64,000 nucleotides of DNA, from positions 155,671,043 to 155,735,042 of the forward strand of contig CP136069.1 in assembly GCA_032622095.1 (NCBI GenBank), read 5' to 3'. The notes beneath the pieces are model-generated. The model was not told the DNA's origin and made no database searches. It saw only the letters and a list, made by a program, of their open reading frames with translations. This DNA comes from Siphonodentalium dalli. Its lineage: Eukaryota > Mollusca > Scaphopoda > Gadilida > Siphonodentaliidae. The position numbers and the translations under genes are program-made. Shown one piece after another: positions 48,231 to 57,701 of the stretch. Positions within the stretch are counted from its first letter, which is position 1. Each line of letters begins with the position of its first letter.

Positions 48231-48605
48231 TTATAAGATGCATGGGGGAATACATCCCAAGCAAGCTTCATTCAATTTGCATGTCATCCTCCCCTGATTT
48301 TCTTGGTGGCTCTCCTAACACAGATGGGCGGGGTTAATACATGCTCTCACTCCACAGAGGTGGCTCGCTTCCTGCGCACCTGGGCCCCTGAATGGTGGAA
48401 TCTGTTGGCGAGTTAGTCGATCCCTTATTACTAGAGCTAGTCTGTGAGTTTTCATTCGCCTGTACGTGCCATCTGGCCATTTTACCCATATCACCCCATA
48501 TCCCTCATCCTGGGTACCGTGCCATACAAAGCAGGTCCCAAAAGGGCCCCCGAACCGACTTTTTTTGTTCAGTTTTCTAACATAATTTCTATAAAAAGCA
48601 TCCAT
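48231..48605 (-). pseudogene. I-PpoI-like His-Me finger homing endonuclease, one in-frame stop
   Basis: From ATG at 48605 the frame reads GTCFVWHGTQDEGYGVI, RRMKTHRLALVI and EASHLCGVRACINPAHLC, then TAG, and continues in the same frame ESHQENQGRMTCKLNEACLG to TAA at 48231. This is the His-Cys box (His-Me finger) layout of I-PpoI-type enzymes: candidate catalytic His82 and Asn91, first zinc site Cys25/Cys84/Cys89/His94, and the second zinc site beyond the stop. In I-PpoI a tryptophan follows the HLC, so TGG to TAG is the simplest explanation. Everything else is intact. The start lies 98 bp from the right direct repeat, which may carry its promoter. It could be a fresh pseudogene or use readthrough. 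Confidence 0.7.
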
Positions 48606-48702
48606 CTTGATATTAGTGAAGAAAATTTGAGAGTATGCTTGACTGAAATTCTAAAATAGGGTCTGGAAAGGATAAGGTACATTTTGGTTTGAGTGTGCTT
48701 TA

Positions 48703-49152
48703 GGTTAGAAGGAACTAAATGTTTTCCATAGGCGACAGTGCTAACATTTATCCACATTGTTGATAAATAATTGAGATCCCATACCTTTCTTTGCAAAAAT
48801 CAAAACCACTGGTCCTTAAGACAACTTAATGCACAATTGGATTTGTTTCCAGCCACGCCTTTTTCATTTAAAACTCGGCGCTTTTAATACTACCGTCAGA
48901 TTCGCAGAAAATTTCACTACCAAAATATATCTGGTACAACAAATTTATAAATGCTTTACAGACAACCTGAATGGACAGATTCATCAACCTCGCTTAAATG
49001 AATCAATAGACTATAAACTATATTTTATTTCACCACAAATTTCTTACTCATAGTATGACCCAATCAGCAGACAGAGTGTATTTTATGCTGCTTTGAGATA
49101 CCCTGTAAATTTAACAAGGGGCATAATCCACCCTATTTAGTTCCTTCTAACC
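48703..49152 (+). repeat. Right 450-bp direct repeat of the composite element
   Basis: Direct repeat of 44225-44674 with two substitutions (CAT to CAC and CCG to CCA in the 74-codon frame at 48829-49053). It is followed by TTGTTGG, matching the TTGT before the left repeat. Confidence 0.9.
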
Positions 49153-49208
49153 TTGTTGGTACAGATTATTTTCAATCGACGTTTTTTCAAGAGACTGTTT
49201 CATGAGAA

Positions 49209-51442
49209 TTATGCATCAGGTGAAACTGCTAACACCATGGTTTGTGAGGTACACGTCATATAATATATTATGGCCACTTTGATCCGTTCGGCGCCAGTTG
49301 TTATTAGTAAAAAAAAAGCGATTAATACAGTTATTTCCATTTTCGCTGTAGTTATCACTGACTACAACGAGATTATTCAAAGAAAGCAAACATATCAGAT
49401 TATCAACACACAGGCATATTGGAATGGATTTATTTTCGTAATATTAAACCGGAAATAATTATAAATAAAATGCATATAAAAAAATAAACTCACATTTTGT
49501 TGACTCCAAAACATTGAACAGACGACCGGATATCCGTGCCAATAGGTACTCCACCGTGTTGGTGATACGCGGGTGACCGGTGTGTTAACTGAATTAACTG
49601 GCGTCGTATAGACCCATATCACACCATTAACTGACTATAGCATGACTTTTGACTAGATATCGCACACATAAATGGGAAAATGTATATGTGGATTTTATGG
49701 ACGCCCTATCATTTTAATGTGGACAACCTATTCCCTGAATACTTTTCAATATGGACGTCCTATCAGTATTATTTTTCACCACCGTGACAAAAATGCAATT
49801 ATGGAGACATCAATAAGTTAGATCACACGCGGTTTATGATGGGAATTGATGAATATATTCTGCAGAATAATAAACTAATTACGCAATAATATGCCGAAAA
49901 ATGGACAACACAATCATGCATTAACTTGTAAGTTTCGCGTGGACTTTGACTCTCTGAGACATCCGAGTATAGAGTAGAATTACCTCTCTTAGATCGATGT
50001 GTCAATATATGAACGACACGATTGCGTCGAGGGGAATGCTGATTGTCTGGTGTCAAACGCACCGCAGAAGCGACAAACTCCATGCAGCCCCCTCTACATT
50101 ATCACTGCGATATAGCACTGCCACGAGGATGGTACTTTGCGGCCCGATACATCTATTTTACATTTCGTCGGAACTATATTTAGTCATCAATTATCTTATT
50201 TTGACCACCAAAAGTTTGCAATAATGGTAATTCTTTCGGTATTGATAAGAACAATATGAACTGAGCCATATATACATATAGACAATTTTAATCCTAAAAC
50301 ATAAGAACTAAGAACGCGTAAGAAATCCTTACCAAATGTCCTTATGACAGTGGTACCCATGAACTTGTGTCGAATCTGCTTATAGTAAAGCTGTTCAGCG
50401 CCACAAAGCTAATGGCCATCACAGAAATAGATTTTATAAAATATATTGGTGCCGTAAACTCACAAAAATCGGGGTCCTTATAGCTATTATATAGTGCCTA
50501 TTGTAGCTATAGTGCCTATCTGTGTAACACCTGGGACTAGTATACACAGAGAGAATTGATGAATCATAAATAGGAAAATTCCTCAATAGGTCGTATACAA
50601 TTTTATCAACTAATCACGATAAAAATCAACTAAAGATCACTACCAGTCCAAAATTTAATGTTTTTAGTTTAATATAAAACATATTTGTGTGGTCTTTGGT
50701 GCATGATTATGAAATGTATAAGCTATTAAATTTGTGTATTTTCTGAGTAAATGTGGCACAATCCGCGTTTTTCCAGACTTTGTTGATGTGTTTTTCAGAG
50801 ATATGGTTATAAATCATAATCAAAATGCCATTAATCCATTCTTTGGTTATATATGAAGCTTATAAAGTAATAAGATCGTGGTTCGTCTAATTTAACAAAG
50901 ATAATTTGAAGAAGTAACTTGACATAAAAGAGAATTGATGAATCATAAATCGGAAAATTAACAAATTTAACAAAGATAATTTGAAGAACTAATTTAGCGA
51001 ATTGCGTCATATTTTGATCATCATGGCGTCGTTTGCAAAGATAGCCCGTTTGATATGACACTTTCGTCTTATAACTGATTGAAAAAAATGCTTCATTAAA
51101 TGATTGTTCTGTAGATTCTTACATATTCCAACTGGTGTGATTTATCTTTTGTTCGTATCATCGATCACAGTACAGTAAAAAAGCATGAAAGTCGGCAAAA
51201 TCGACATGGTAGTTGGTGGCCAACTCTATGCGAGTGGGTATATAGAGAAACTTCATACGTTCAACACGATTTAAAACACGACCAAACTAAATTAGTTAAT
51301 CCAGTCGGTTCTAATCAAGAATATATATGACATTAAACAAATATTAGTACTAATAAATAAAATGTCTTGTTAAACTTACCGTGTAACTGGATCCAAAAGA
51401 ATGAAATATCAGCAAAACAAATCCGTGCTCGCAGGCTAACAT
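49209..51442 (-). CDS. Candidate five-exon gene for a secreted or membrane protein (unrecognised)
   Basis: Exons: 51442-51380 (ATG, signal peptide MLACEHGFVLLIFHSFGSS, donor GTAAGT, phase 0); 50408-50333 (LCGAEQLYYKQIRHKFMGTT.., donor GTAAGG, phase 1); 50091-49984 (GCMEFVASAVRLTPDNQ.., donor GTAATT, phase 1); 49588-49494 (NTPVTRVSPTRWSTYWHGYP.., donor GTGAGT, phase 0); 49361-49209 (SVITTAKMEITVLIAFFLL.., TAA). All four junctions keep phase, and the joined protein is about 164 residues with an N-terminal leader and a hydrophobic segment in the last exon. A TATA box lies upstream. I recognise no domain. Acceptor choice, especially for exon 3 (GTAGAG), is uncertain. The gene ends 57 bp from the composite element, which may have truncated it. 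Confidence 0.4.
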
Positions 51443-51561
51443 TTGAATTACGACCGACTCCCGCGCTCTCACGGCAAGGTCATAAAACTAATTGGATCGC
51501 CGGGACGTGTTTATATAGGCGTAGAGGCAGTTGCCTATCCCTGTGTATACTAGTCCCAGGT
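50529..51561. repeat. 21-bp inverted repeats 1 kb apart
   Basis: ACCTGGGACTAGTATACACA(G) at 50529-50549 is the exact complement of 51541-51561. TAGTGCCTATA-type repeats lie on the outer side of both. The interval includes the first exon above and two direct repeats of GAGAATTGATGAATCATAAA (50550 and 50930). Confidence 0.6.
51484..51520 (-). promoter_or_regulatory. TATA box upstream of the minus-strand signal-peptide exon
   Basis: TATATAAA (complement of 51510-51517) lies about 70 bp before the ATG at 51442, placing a start site near 51484 and a short 5' UTR of about 40 nt. Confidence 0.4.
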
Positions 51562-51769
51562 AACACCTATATAGGTTATTGGGGTGATATAGTAGCTATA
51601 TCGTAAATAGTGCCTATAGCGTGTAACTGATATCGCATTCAGGATAAACCATATTACGCCCACCTGTTATTTGACAGACGCAGACACTCCCGCCAGAGGG
51701 CATATTCGCAGGCGGGGTTTCTAATTTTTCGAGCAGCCATTTTCAATCGAAGAATTAAGACAAAGAAAG

Positions 51770-51889
51770 ATGGACGCTTCCAATGACTCTGTTGAACTTT
51801 GGACGGAAGATGCTGTTGCGAAATGGCTGGACGACGCGGGATTGTCTGAATTAAAATCGGCATTTAGCACCACATTAGCACCACACTAA
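51770..51889 (+). pseudogene. SAM-domain N-terminal exon, interrupted
   Basis: ATG at 51770 opens a frame reading SVELWTEDAVAKWLDDAGL then SELKSAF, the start of a SAM domain (W-x-x-x-x-V-x-x-W-L-x-x-x-G-L). After KSAF the frame runs into short ATTAGCACCACA duplications and stops at TAA, with no usable donor before the stop, so the exon appears broken. A plausible later exon is at 52132-52224. A CTCF-like motif lies 70 bp upstream. The gene would be divergent from the minus-strand gene whose TATA box is about 250 bp away. Confidence 0.5.
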
Positions 51890-52131
51890 TCGGTATTAGC
51901 ACCACATTTGTTGGAAATTATTATCATTATATCAATATCAAATGATAAACACACACACACACCGTCACCATTACTTCAATAATAATCCAACCTCTTGTTA
52001 ATTTTGTTTTCAAATTAGCCAGCGAATTATTATGTTCTCATTCCACAAAGTTGAGTTCCAGAACATTGACACTTGAATTAAAAAAAAAATTTGAACTTTA
52101 TTTAACTTTTTAAATTCTTCTTTTCAGCTCT

Positions 52132-52224
52132 TAGCAGAGATGAACAGTCAGAGGTCTGCAAATGTGGATGAGTCGGTGAAGATGAGTTTATCAGACCTCC
52201 GTTATAAAATATTGAATAAAGCAA
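52132..52224 (+). pseudogene. Possible exon after a strong acceptor
   Basis: A pyrimidine-rich tract ends TTCTTCTTTTCAG. One open frame follows (LLAEMNSQRSANVDESVKMS then LSDLRYKILN) and runs directly into the 52.24-kb tandem repeat without a donor. It could belong to the SAM gene; assignment is inference. Confidence 0.3.
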
Positions 52225-52243
52225 ACTATATATTACTTAAAGT

Positions 52244-52760
52244 TAGGGACTATATAATACCTATTTGCTTTATAGCTACAGTAAGCTACTATATCGTAGC
52301 TAATTAGGTACCATATACTATCTAATTAGGTACTTTATAGTAGCTATATCATATGTAGGTACTACATGTATATATTACCTAAAGTTAGGGACTATATAAT
52401 ACCTAATTGCTGTATAGCTACTATATAGTAGCTAGTTAGGTACCATCTAATATCTAATTAGGTACTTTATAGTAGCTATATCATGTATATGTACTATATA
52501 GTACCTAAAGTTAGGCACTATATAATACCTAATTGCTGTAAAGCTACTATATAGTAGCTAATTCGGTACCATCTAATATCTAATTAGGTTCTTTATAGTA
52601 GCTATATCATATAGGTACTATATAGTACCTAAAGTTAGGCACTATATAATACCTAATTATGTACGTTATAGTAGCTATATCATATAGGCACTATATAGTA
52701 CCTAAACTTAGGCACTAACCCAGTGGTAACGATAGTGCCTATATAGGTACTATATAGTAG
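52244..52760. repeat. Tandem, internally palindromic repeat
   Basis: About four units of roughly 120-130 bp built from AGGTACTATATAGTACCTAA, AGTTAGG(G/C)ACTATATAATAC and TATAGTAGCTA(A/T). Related motifs reach out to 50.5 and 51.6 kb. Confidence 0.85.
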
Positions 52761-52839
52761 CTGTATTTTTAAGAGTGTATTTATAGAGGTATCGAACCCT
52801 GAATACTTCTTTGAATTCATCCGCCATCCTTATGTATAT

Positions 52840-52975
52840 ATATCATTCAGGGGCAGCAGGAAGACGACCAACCATGGTCATGCTGCTCATGTACAATACT
52901 TATCATATACTTGTTCATAATTTTGTTGCTATATCTTTTGTTATTGTACAAATAAAAACCAATCAATCAAATCTG
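52840..52975 (+). mobile_element. LINE 3' end, 5'-truncated
   Basis: CATTCAGGGGCAGCAGGAAG followed by a hairpin-forming ACCATGGTCATGCTGC and an AATAAAAACCAATCAATCAA tail parallels the 3' end of the LINE at 62.2 kb (CATTCAGGGGTGCCGGGTAG). It is non-coding. Confidence 0.6.
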
Positions 52976-53339
52976 AGCGGAGCGATGGGAAATAAATCTG
53001 ACTGGAGTTTGAGTAGCGATGTCGAAATATGTGTGCTGCCTTACTGCAGTAGTTTGGTAAAGCCCCTGTCGCACTCCGCTGCGATCAGGCCGACGCTTGC
53101 ATTGCGCTGAAAAGGTACCAAAATATGAGTAACGCGCAGGAGGAGCGCGGAAAACTGTTCAAATTTTTTAAACAAGGTATGCTCTTATTCCGTTAACCAC
53201 GTTTTTATTGCGCTCTTATTACGACCCATTGCGTTCGTACTTTGTCAAGTCTCACGCTCTTACGCGCTCTCACTGTGCTTCCTCTACAATATAAACGTCC
53301 TCAGTGCGTCCAAGTCGCTGTCACTGTGTTGCTAGTACG

Positions 53340-53934
53340 TTCTCAATAGGTGTGCAAAACGTTCTCTATGCGTGGGCGCGGGGAGTATAAATAGCGCCTC
53401 ACGCGTGCTCCAGTCATAGTCAGTTTTTAGGTTGTGGGAATATATCCAACAATCCACAATAGACTAGTTGTCCACTAGTTGTCCGATTAAACCACTGTCA
53501 CACTGCAGGCAGGCGCTTGCATTGCGCTGAAAAGGTATCAAAGCGCCGAGCTAAACGCATTAATGTATCCAAGAACCGATTGGTGACGCAGTTGACACTG
53601 CATGGCTAGGACTGGAGAGGGTCCCCACGATCGTCCCTGAGCGCCAGAGCGCCGCGCTTGTTTTGTGCATGCACAAAACAAGCGCAGAGGTTCGGCGTTC
53701 TGACCAGGCCGCAGTACTGTCGTCGTGGCAACGAAAATCGAGCGACGTGAGCGTCCCGTTGACGTAGCAAGGATGCACACAAGCATGCACAAAATAAGCG
53801 CGACGCTCTGGCACTCATGCAGGGGCGATTTCGTTCCGATCCTTTTGTGATCAGAACCAGTCTGTATTCCGATTGTTTTTTATTTGGAGAAGTTTTTGAT
53901 GCGGAAAGGCGAAAATATGGATAACTGTTAACAG
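53340..53934 (+). promoter_or_regulatory. TATA promoter with noncoding first exon
   Basis: TATAAATA at 53386-53393 is followed 18-25 bp on by CAGTCA (53411), a good initiator. The region is GC- and CpG-rich compared with its surroundings. The presumed exon ends at ACAG^GTGAGT (53934/53935), a consensus donor; it contains no long frame. The next exon is not identified. A 27-bp direct repeat (CGCTTGCATTGCGCTGAAAA..) at 53094 and 53517 may mean that this is a mobile-element promoter. Confidence 0.4.
53654..53685. repeat. Perfect 32-bp palindrome
   Basis: GCGCTTGTTTTGTGCA faces its exact complement with no loop. A partial copy (GCATGCACAAAATAAGCGC) is at about 53783-53801. It sits inside the presumed first exon. 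Confidence 0.85.
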
Positions 53935-54389
53935 GTGAGTCTCTCGATATTTTGTCCGATGAGTATACTCTTTATCGGTCCCGAAAATTGGGCAATATGC
54001 CCTTATTTAGATAGTGACCATCGCTGAAACACGCGCTTATCTATGTGATTTACCATTCAAACATTGCATTGTGTTTATTACAACAAAAACGAAGCTATTT
54101 CGGTTTGTATCTCAAGGATATATGGTTATATGTTCTGTATAAAAGGCTCTAGCATCAAATACTAAAGTATGCATAGATCATTCAATCGGTTAAAACGAAA
54201 TCTCCAAAAATGGAACCGACTCGTTACTGATTTTGAGACTCAGATCAGGTTCTTTATATATCCGCGCGTCCGTGAATCACGGATCTTTAGTGATCGCGAC
54301 GTTCTGTTAGCAATTAGTGTATCTATACATTTGACTGGTTGTCTATTCCTCATCTGGACAACCAATCGGCTCTGTTTGTGAAAATTAAT

Positions 54390-54565
54390 ATGTCATAAAA
54401 AGGACCCAAAATATAACATTATCAAAAGGACCCAAATTATTCCATGTATTGTCTATTTGTGGAAAATAGCATTCTCAAAAGTACCCAAATTATTCCATAT
54501 GTTGTCTATTTGTGAAAAATGCATCTTTAAAAGGGACCCAAATATCTCATATGTTGTCACCCAGG
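54390..54565. repeat. Tandem repeat, about 60-bp unit, three copies
   Basis: AAAAGGACCCAAAT, CCATATGTTGTCTATTTGTG and AAAATAGCAT(T)CTC recur in order with progressive divergence. Confidence 0.75.
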
Positions 54566-55639
54566 TTTGTGTTACTGAAAACCTCACGTACGAGTAAAAC
54601 CCTCTCAAATACTACAAGGAACTTCGGGAAAATTCTTTATCACTCGTCCGTCTATAACTATTACATTGCAGCCACCCACATTATATAAGTAAACACACAT
54701 TTTAACTGACCCCCCCCCCCAATAATTTCTACGGTTATGAAAAGCTACTGGTAAACCTTGCTAAACCTCTCTATTAGGAGGCATGCCCCACTCTTGATGG
54801 ACAAATACTGGGAAAACAGTATTTGATACATAAAAATATACTATCATATAAAAACAAGACAAACCTAGTTGTTTAAGACCATGTATATAGGCTGCAACAA
54901 ATCCAAATATCACGAAACGTTTCAAAAAGATTTATCTACTTTCTAATAACTCAGTAATCTGTTCGTCCCAAATCAGAAGAATCCTGACAGTATATTGTGG
55001 GGTCACTAACGCGGGTCGTTGGAAATTAAGAAATAGGGGTGGTTTGCAATGTTAACTATATCAGCGTATATTGGAATAGTGGTAAATATGTATAAAATAT
55101 GTTGAAAAGATCAGTTCCATAAATAATATTGCATTAACATGCGATATGCAGTTAAGAGTAACCCCTAGTCATAACCAAACGTGTATCTAATTACAAACAG
55201 ATTGATTACATTCCCTGTTGAAATGGGAGCACCCCTCCGTGTATAAACCGCACGTAGTTGAAACTTCATCGGCCCACGAGACACGACAGTCTCGTGCAAA
55301 ATCACGGTTTGATGTGTGTCACACATTATATGCCTGTCGCGATATAGTGACCTAGTCCATACATTATATTGCATAACAGCAGGGTAGGCAACTCTATTTT
55401 ATTTTATTTTTCTATAGACTAGCTTACAATGCAAAGTAGAGTTGCCTCTCATGGACCGATTACATTATAATGTCAAGAGCCCAGTGACAGAGAGGTGTGA
55501 GCTTTAATGTGTTTATAATAATTTGAGCGCCAAACTAGATCAAGAATTTGATGATCAAGATAATCCCCATATGGACTTTGCCCTGGTAAACCAAAACTGT
55601 AAATATTTCTCGCCTGAACAATTTAGAACAGAAATAAGA

Positions 55640-56252
55640 AAAGAATCAAGCTACTTCTAAATAATAGGACTAAATTGTCGGAGCTTAAATGCAAATTGGG
55701 ATTCATTAACTCAATTTTTGGTTGAAACACAAGAAAAAGAAAATGTCTTTGATATAATTGCACTAAGCGAAGTTTTAAAAATAAATAATGCAGCAGAATT
55801 ATCCCTATCCGGATATCAGAATATCGAATACAAAACAAGACCAGAGACCGATGACGGTAGAGGTGGAGTCGGGCTCTTTAATCGGGAAAATCTGTCATAT
55901 TGTGCAAGACCTGATCTTTCGGTATTTATTCCACATGTGATAGAAACGATTTTTGTTGAACTTAATCCAGGCAAACCAAATCGATGCATAATTGGCAGCA
56001 TATATAGACCAAACACTGCTCCGAGGGCAGATATTGATAAATTTATGAAAGAGATTGATGGCATTATGGGTAAACTAAATCAAACAAACTGTAAAGCATA
56101 TCTTATAGGTGACTTCAATATAGATCTTTTGAATTTCGACAATCATGAAAAAACGCGTACTTTCCTCGATAACGTTTTCACTCTCGGGTTCACTCCTAGC
56201 ATTACGAAACCAACCAGGATAACTGAACACTCTGGTACTTTAATTGACCCGG
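55640..56252 (+). pseudogene. LINE endonuclease domain (5' part of a split LINE)
   Basis: The frame reads GLNCRSLNANWDSL, IIALSEVLKI, DGRGGVGLF, IIGSIYRPNT, AYLIGDFNIDLLNF and ITKPTRITEHSGTLID, the order of an apurinic-type LINE endonuclease. Homology stops at LID (about 56252), before the expected DHI-type and SDH-type motifs. The rest of the protein resumes at about 59.42 kb on the same strand, so 56.25-59.4 kb is an insertion. The DNA before 55718 is in frame but has a stop, so the 5' end is decayed. Confidence 0.75.
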
Positions 56253-56533
56253 CGGCTATTGTTTCGGGTAGGTGTTGGGGCAGGTGTGATAATCCTCAAC
56301 ATCACAGAGCTGCCGACTATAGTTTTTATCATAATTGTTACTGGGAATTGGTGGCGATGGCTAATTTCGACGGCGATGAGCGGCCGGACGATGAGGATAA
56401 TTGGGGTTTTTGGAAAATTCAAAACTCGAGGAATACAGCGCGTAGAGGGCTCATTTTGGTGTCTAAAGAAAGGCCGATATGCGCCCTATCCACACATATT
56501 AACCCCGCCACTGAACGGACACCGGAAGTTGCA

Positions 56534-57001
56534 TTATGAACTCTCTTGAAATGTCTGATGGATGTTCGGGTGTGAGCAAGATAACACCAACTGCAGTTTT
56601 CGGTTTGTCGTTCTTGGACCAATTGTGTCGTGGTGATTCCATAGCTGGCGGCCATGGCTCCCTTCCACCCAGAACTCGGTGATGTAATCCGTGAACTTGG
56701 TGACGTTTTCTTCGAGACCTGTGTTGCTTGTCGCAGGGAAATCGTCCAGCGCTTCGAACCAGGCATCACCAACCATCTCGACAGTAACCATAGGGCGGGC
56801 TAGAGCTCTTCTTATGAGGGTCTTTTGGTCGTTGCCTTCAGTGTCTTCGTATAGCTGCTGTAGGTGGCATTTCTTAACATTCTTCAGCACTGCTTGGCCG
56901 TAATGGAATAGGCATCCTTTCATTGTAGCTGACGGAAATGTAGCTGCCAGGGCGTTTTGGGCAGCTGTCTCACGTTCCATCACAGAAGATCGTTCCGGCA
57001 A
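56534..57001 (-). pseudogene. MULE transposase relic
   Basis: The minus frame reads AAQNALAATFPSATMKGCLF then HYGQAVLKNVK, a RRALARPMVTVEMVGDAWFE block, TDYITEFWVEG and LWNHHDTIGPRTTN. This is the middle-to-late part of the MULE-type transposase found in animal FLYWCH proteins. After GPRTTN the expected glycine/tryptophan-rich segment is missing and only SHPNIHQTF resembles the family. It follows an AG at 57001, so it may be one exon of a gene whose first exon is at 57.24-57.56 kb. Truncated; not functional. Confidence 0.6.
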
Positions 57002-57239
57002 CAGCTAAATTTTCTAGATTTTCTCTGGTCGCGAATATCAGAATCTTTTCAGCATGGTTAAATTATAAACATTAATAGAGTTATTACTTGCTTAGTATTC
57101 TCTATTCTTTAATAATAATTATAATATATATAATATAACATTACACCAGTTTTACTTTAGTTATTACTTGCTTAGTTTTCTTTCTGAATACTAATATAAA
57201 GAGCGTTGCCAGATTAATGAGATTGCGAAATTAAATTTA

Positions 57240-57556
57240 CCCAGTACATACTTCCTATTTCTTCCTGGTATAGCGTTGTTACTGGCTTGTTACTTGTCTT
57301 AACAAGCTTTTTGAGGTCTGCAATCCAGGAATCTGCTGCTACTTGGTTGAAATCAAGTTCGTGGTTATGGTTGCCGCTGTTGGATATCACCATATCGTTC
57401 TCAGTGTTGGTGGTTGCACGGCAGTCTTTCTTGCAACATCGCCAATGAATTCGATCATTTCTCCTTGATTTAACGTGAATTTGTAGTCATCATATACCAG
57501 ATACTTTCCACCTCTAGTATTTGGAATATAATTTACGTTCACTTGTGTGCTTGCCA
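57240..57556 (-). pseudogene. FLYWCH zinc-finger exon, frameshifted
   Basis: Starts MASTQVNVNYIPNTRGGKYL, then VYDDYKFTLN. After a frameshift (about 57455) it reads SRRNDRIHWRCCKKDCRATT and SGNHNHELDFNQVAADSWIA. The Y-x-F..W-R-C..C-R..H-N-H series is a FLYWCH zinc finger. It ends at a plausible donor (TACTGG^GTAAAT). With the MULE relic to its left it forms the usual FLYWCH-plus-MULE order on the minus strand. Confidence 0.6.
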
Positions 57557-57701
57557 TCGTGTTTATGTCAGACCAGGGAATCTAACAGTATATATATTCA
57601 GTAGTGAACTCTACTTAAAACACTGATAATAATTCATAATACATCTTTACAAACAAATAATAAAACGTGTAAAATAAATAAACTTAATATGGCTCACGCT
57701 A

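Larger units (their letters stand above)
44225..49152. mobile_element. Composite Mutator-like element with long terminal direct repeats
   Basis: A 4,928-bp unit bounded by two 450-bp direct repeats (44225-44674 and 48703-49152). Each repeat begins GGTTAGAAGGAACTAA and ends TTAGTTCCTTCTAACC, so the whole element also has 16-bp inverted termini. TTGT flanks it on both sides (44221-44224; 49153-49156), a possible 4-bp target duplication. Between the repeats are a spliced transposase gene on the plus strand and a homing-endonuclease-like gene on the minus strand, convergent with stop codons 34 bp apart. Near-identity of the repeats (448/450) and the open transposase frame argue for recent activity. 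LTR-like ends around a DDE transposase without reverse transcriptase are atypical; a pair of MITEs capturing the genes is an alternative. Confidence 0.75.

Noticed and set aside
44225-49152. LTR retrotransposon
   Set aside because: No reverse transcriptase, integrase or gag-like frame lies between the repeats, the repeat ends are not TG..CA, and the main gene is a DDE-type DNA transposase.
53092-53541. LTR pair
   Set aside because: Only about 27 bp plus a loosely similar stretch repeat; too short for LTRs and no primer-binding site seen.
53538-53818. Three overlapping minus frames of 70-84 codons
   Set aside because: All three frames are open because the segment is GC-rich; no frame shows a family motif.
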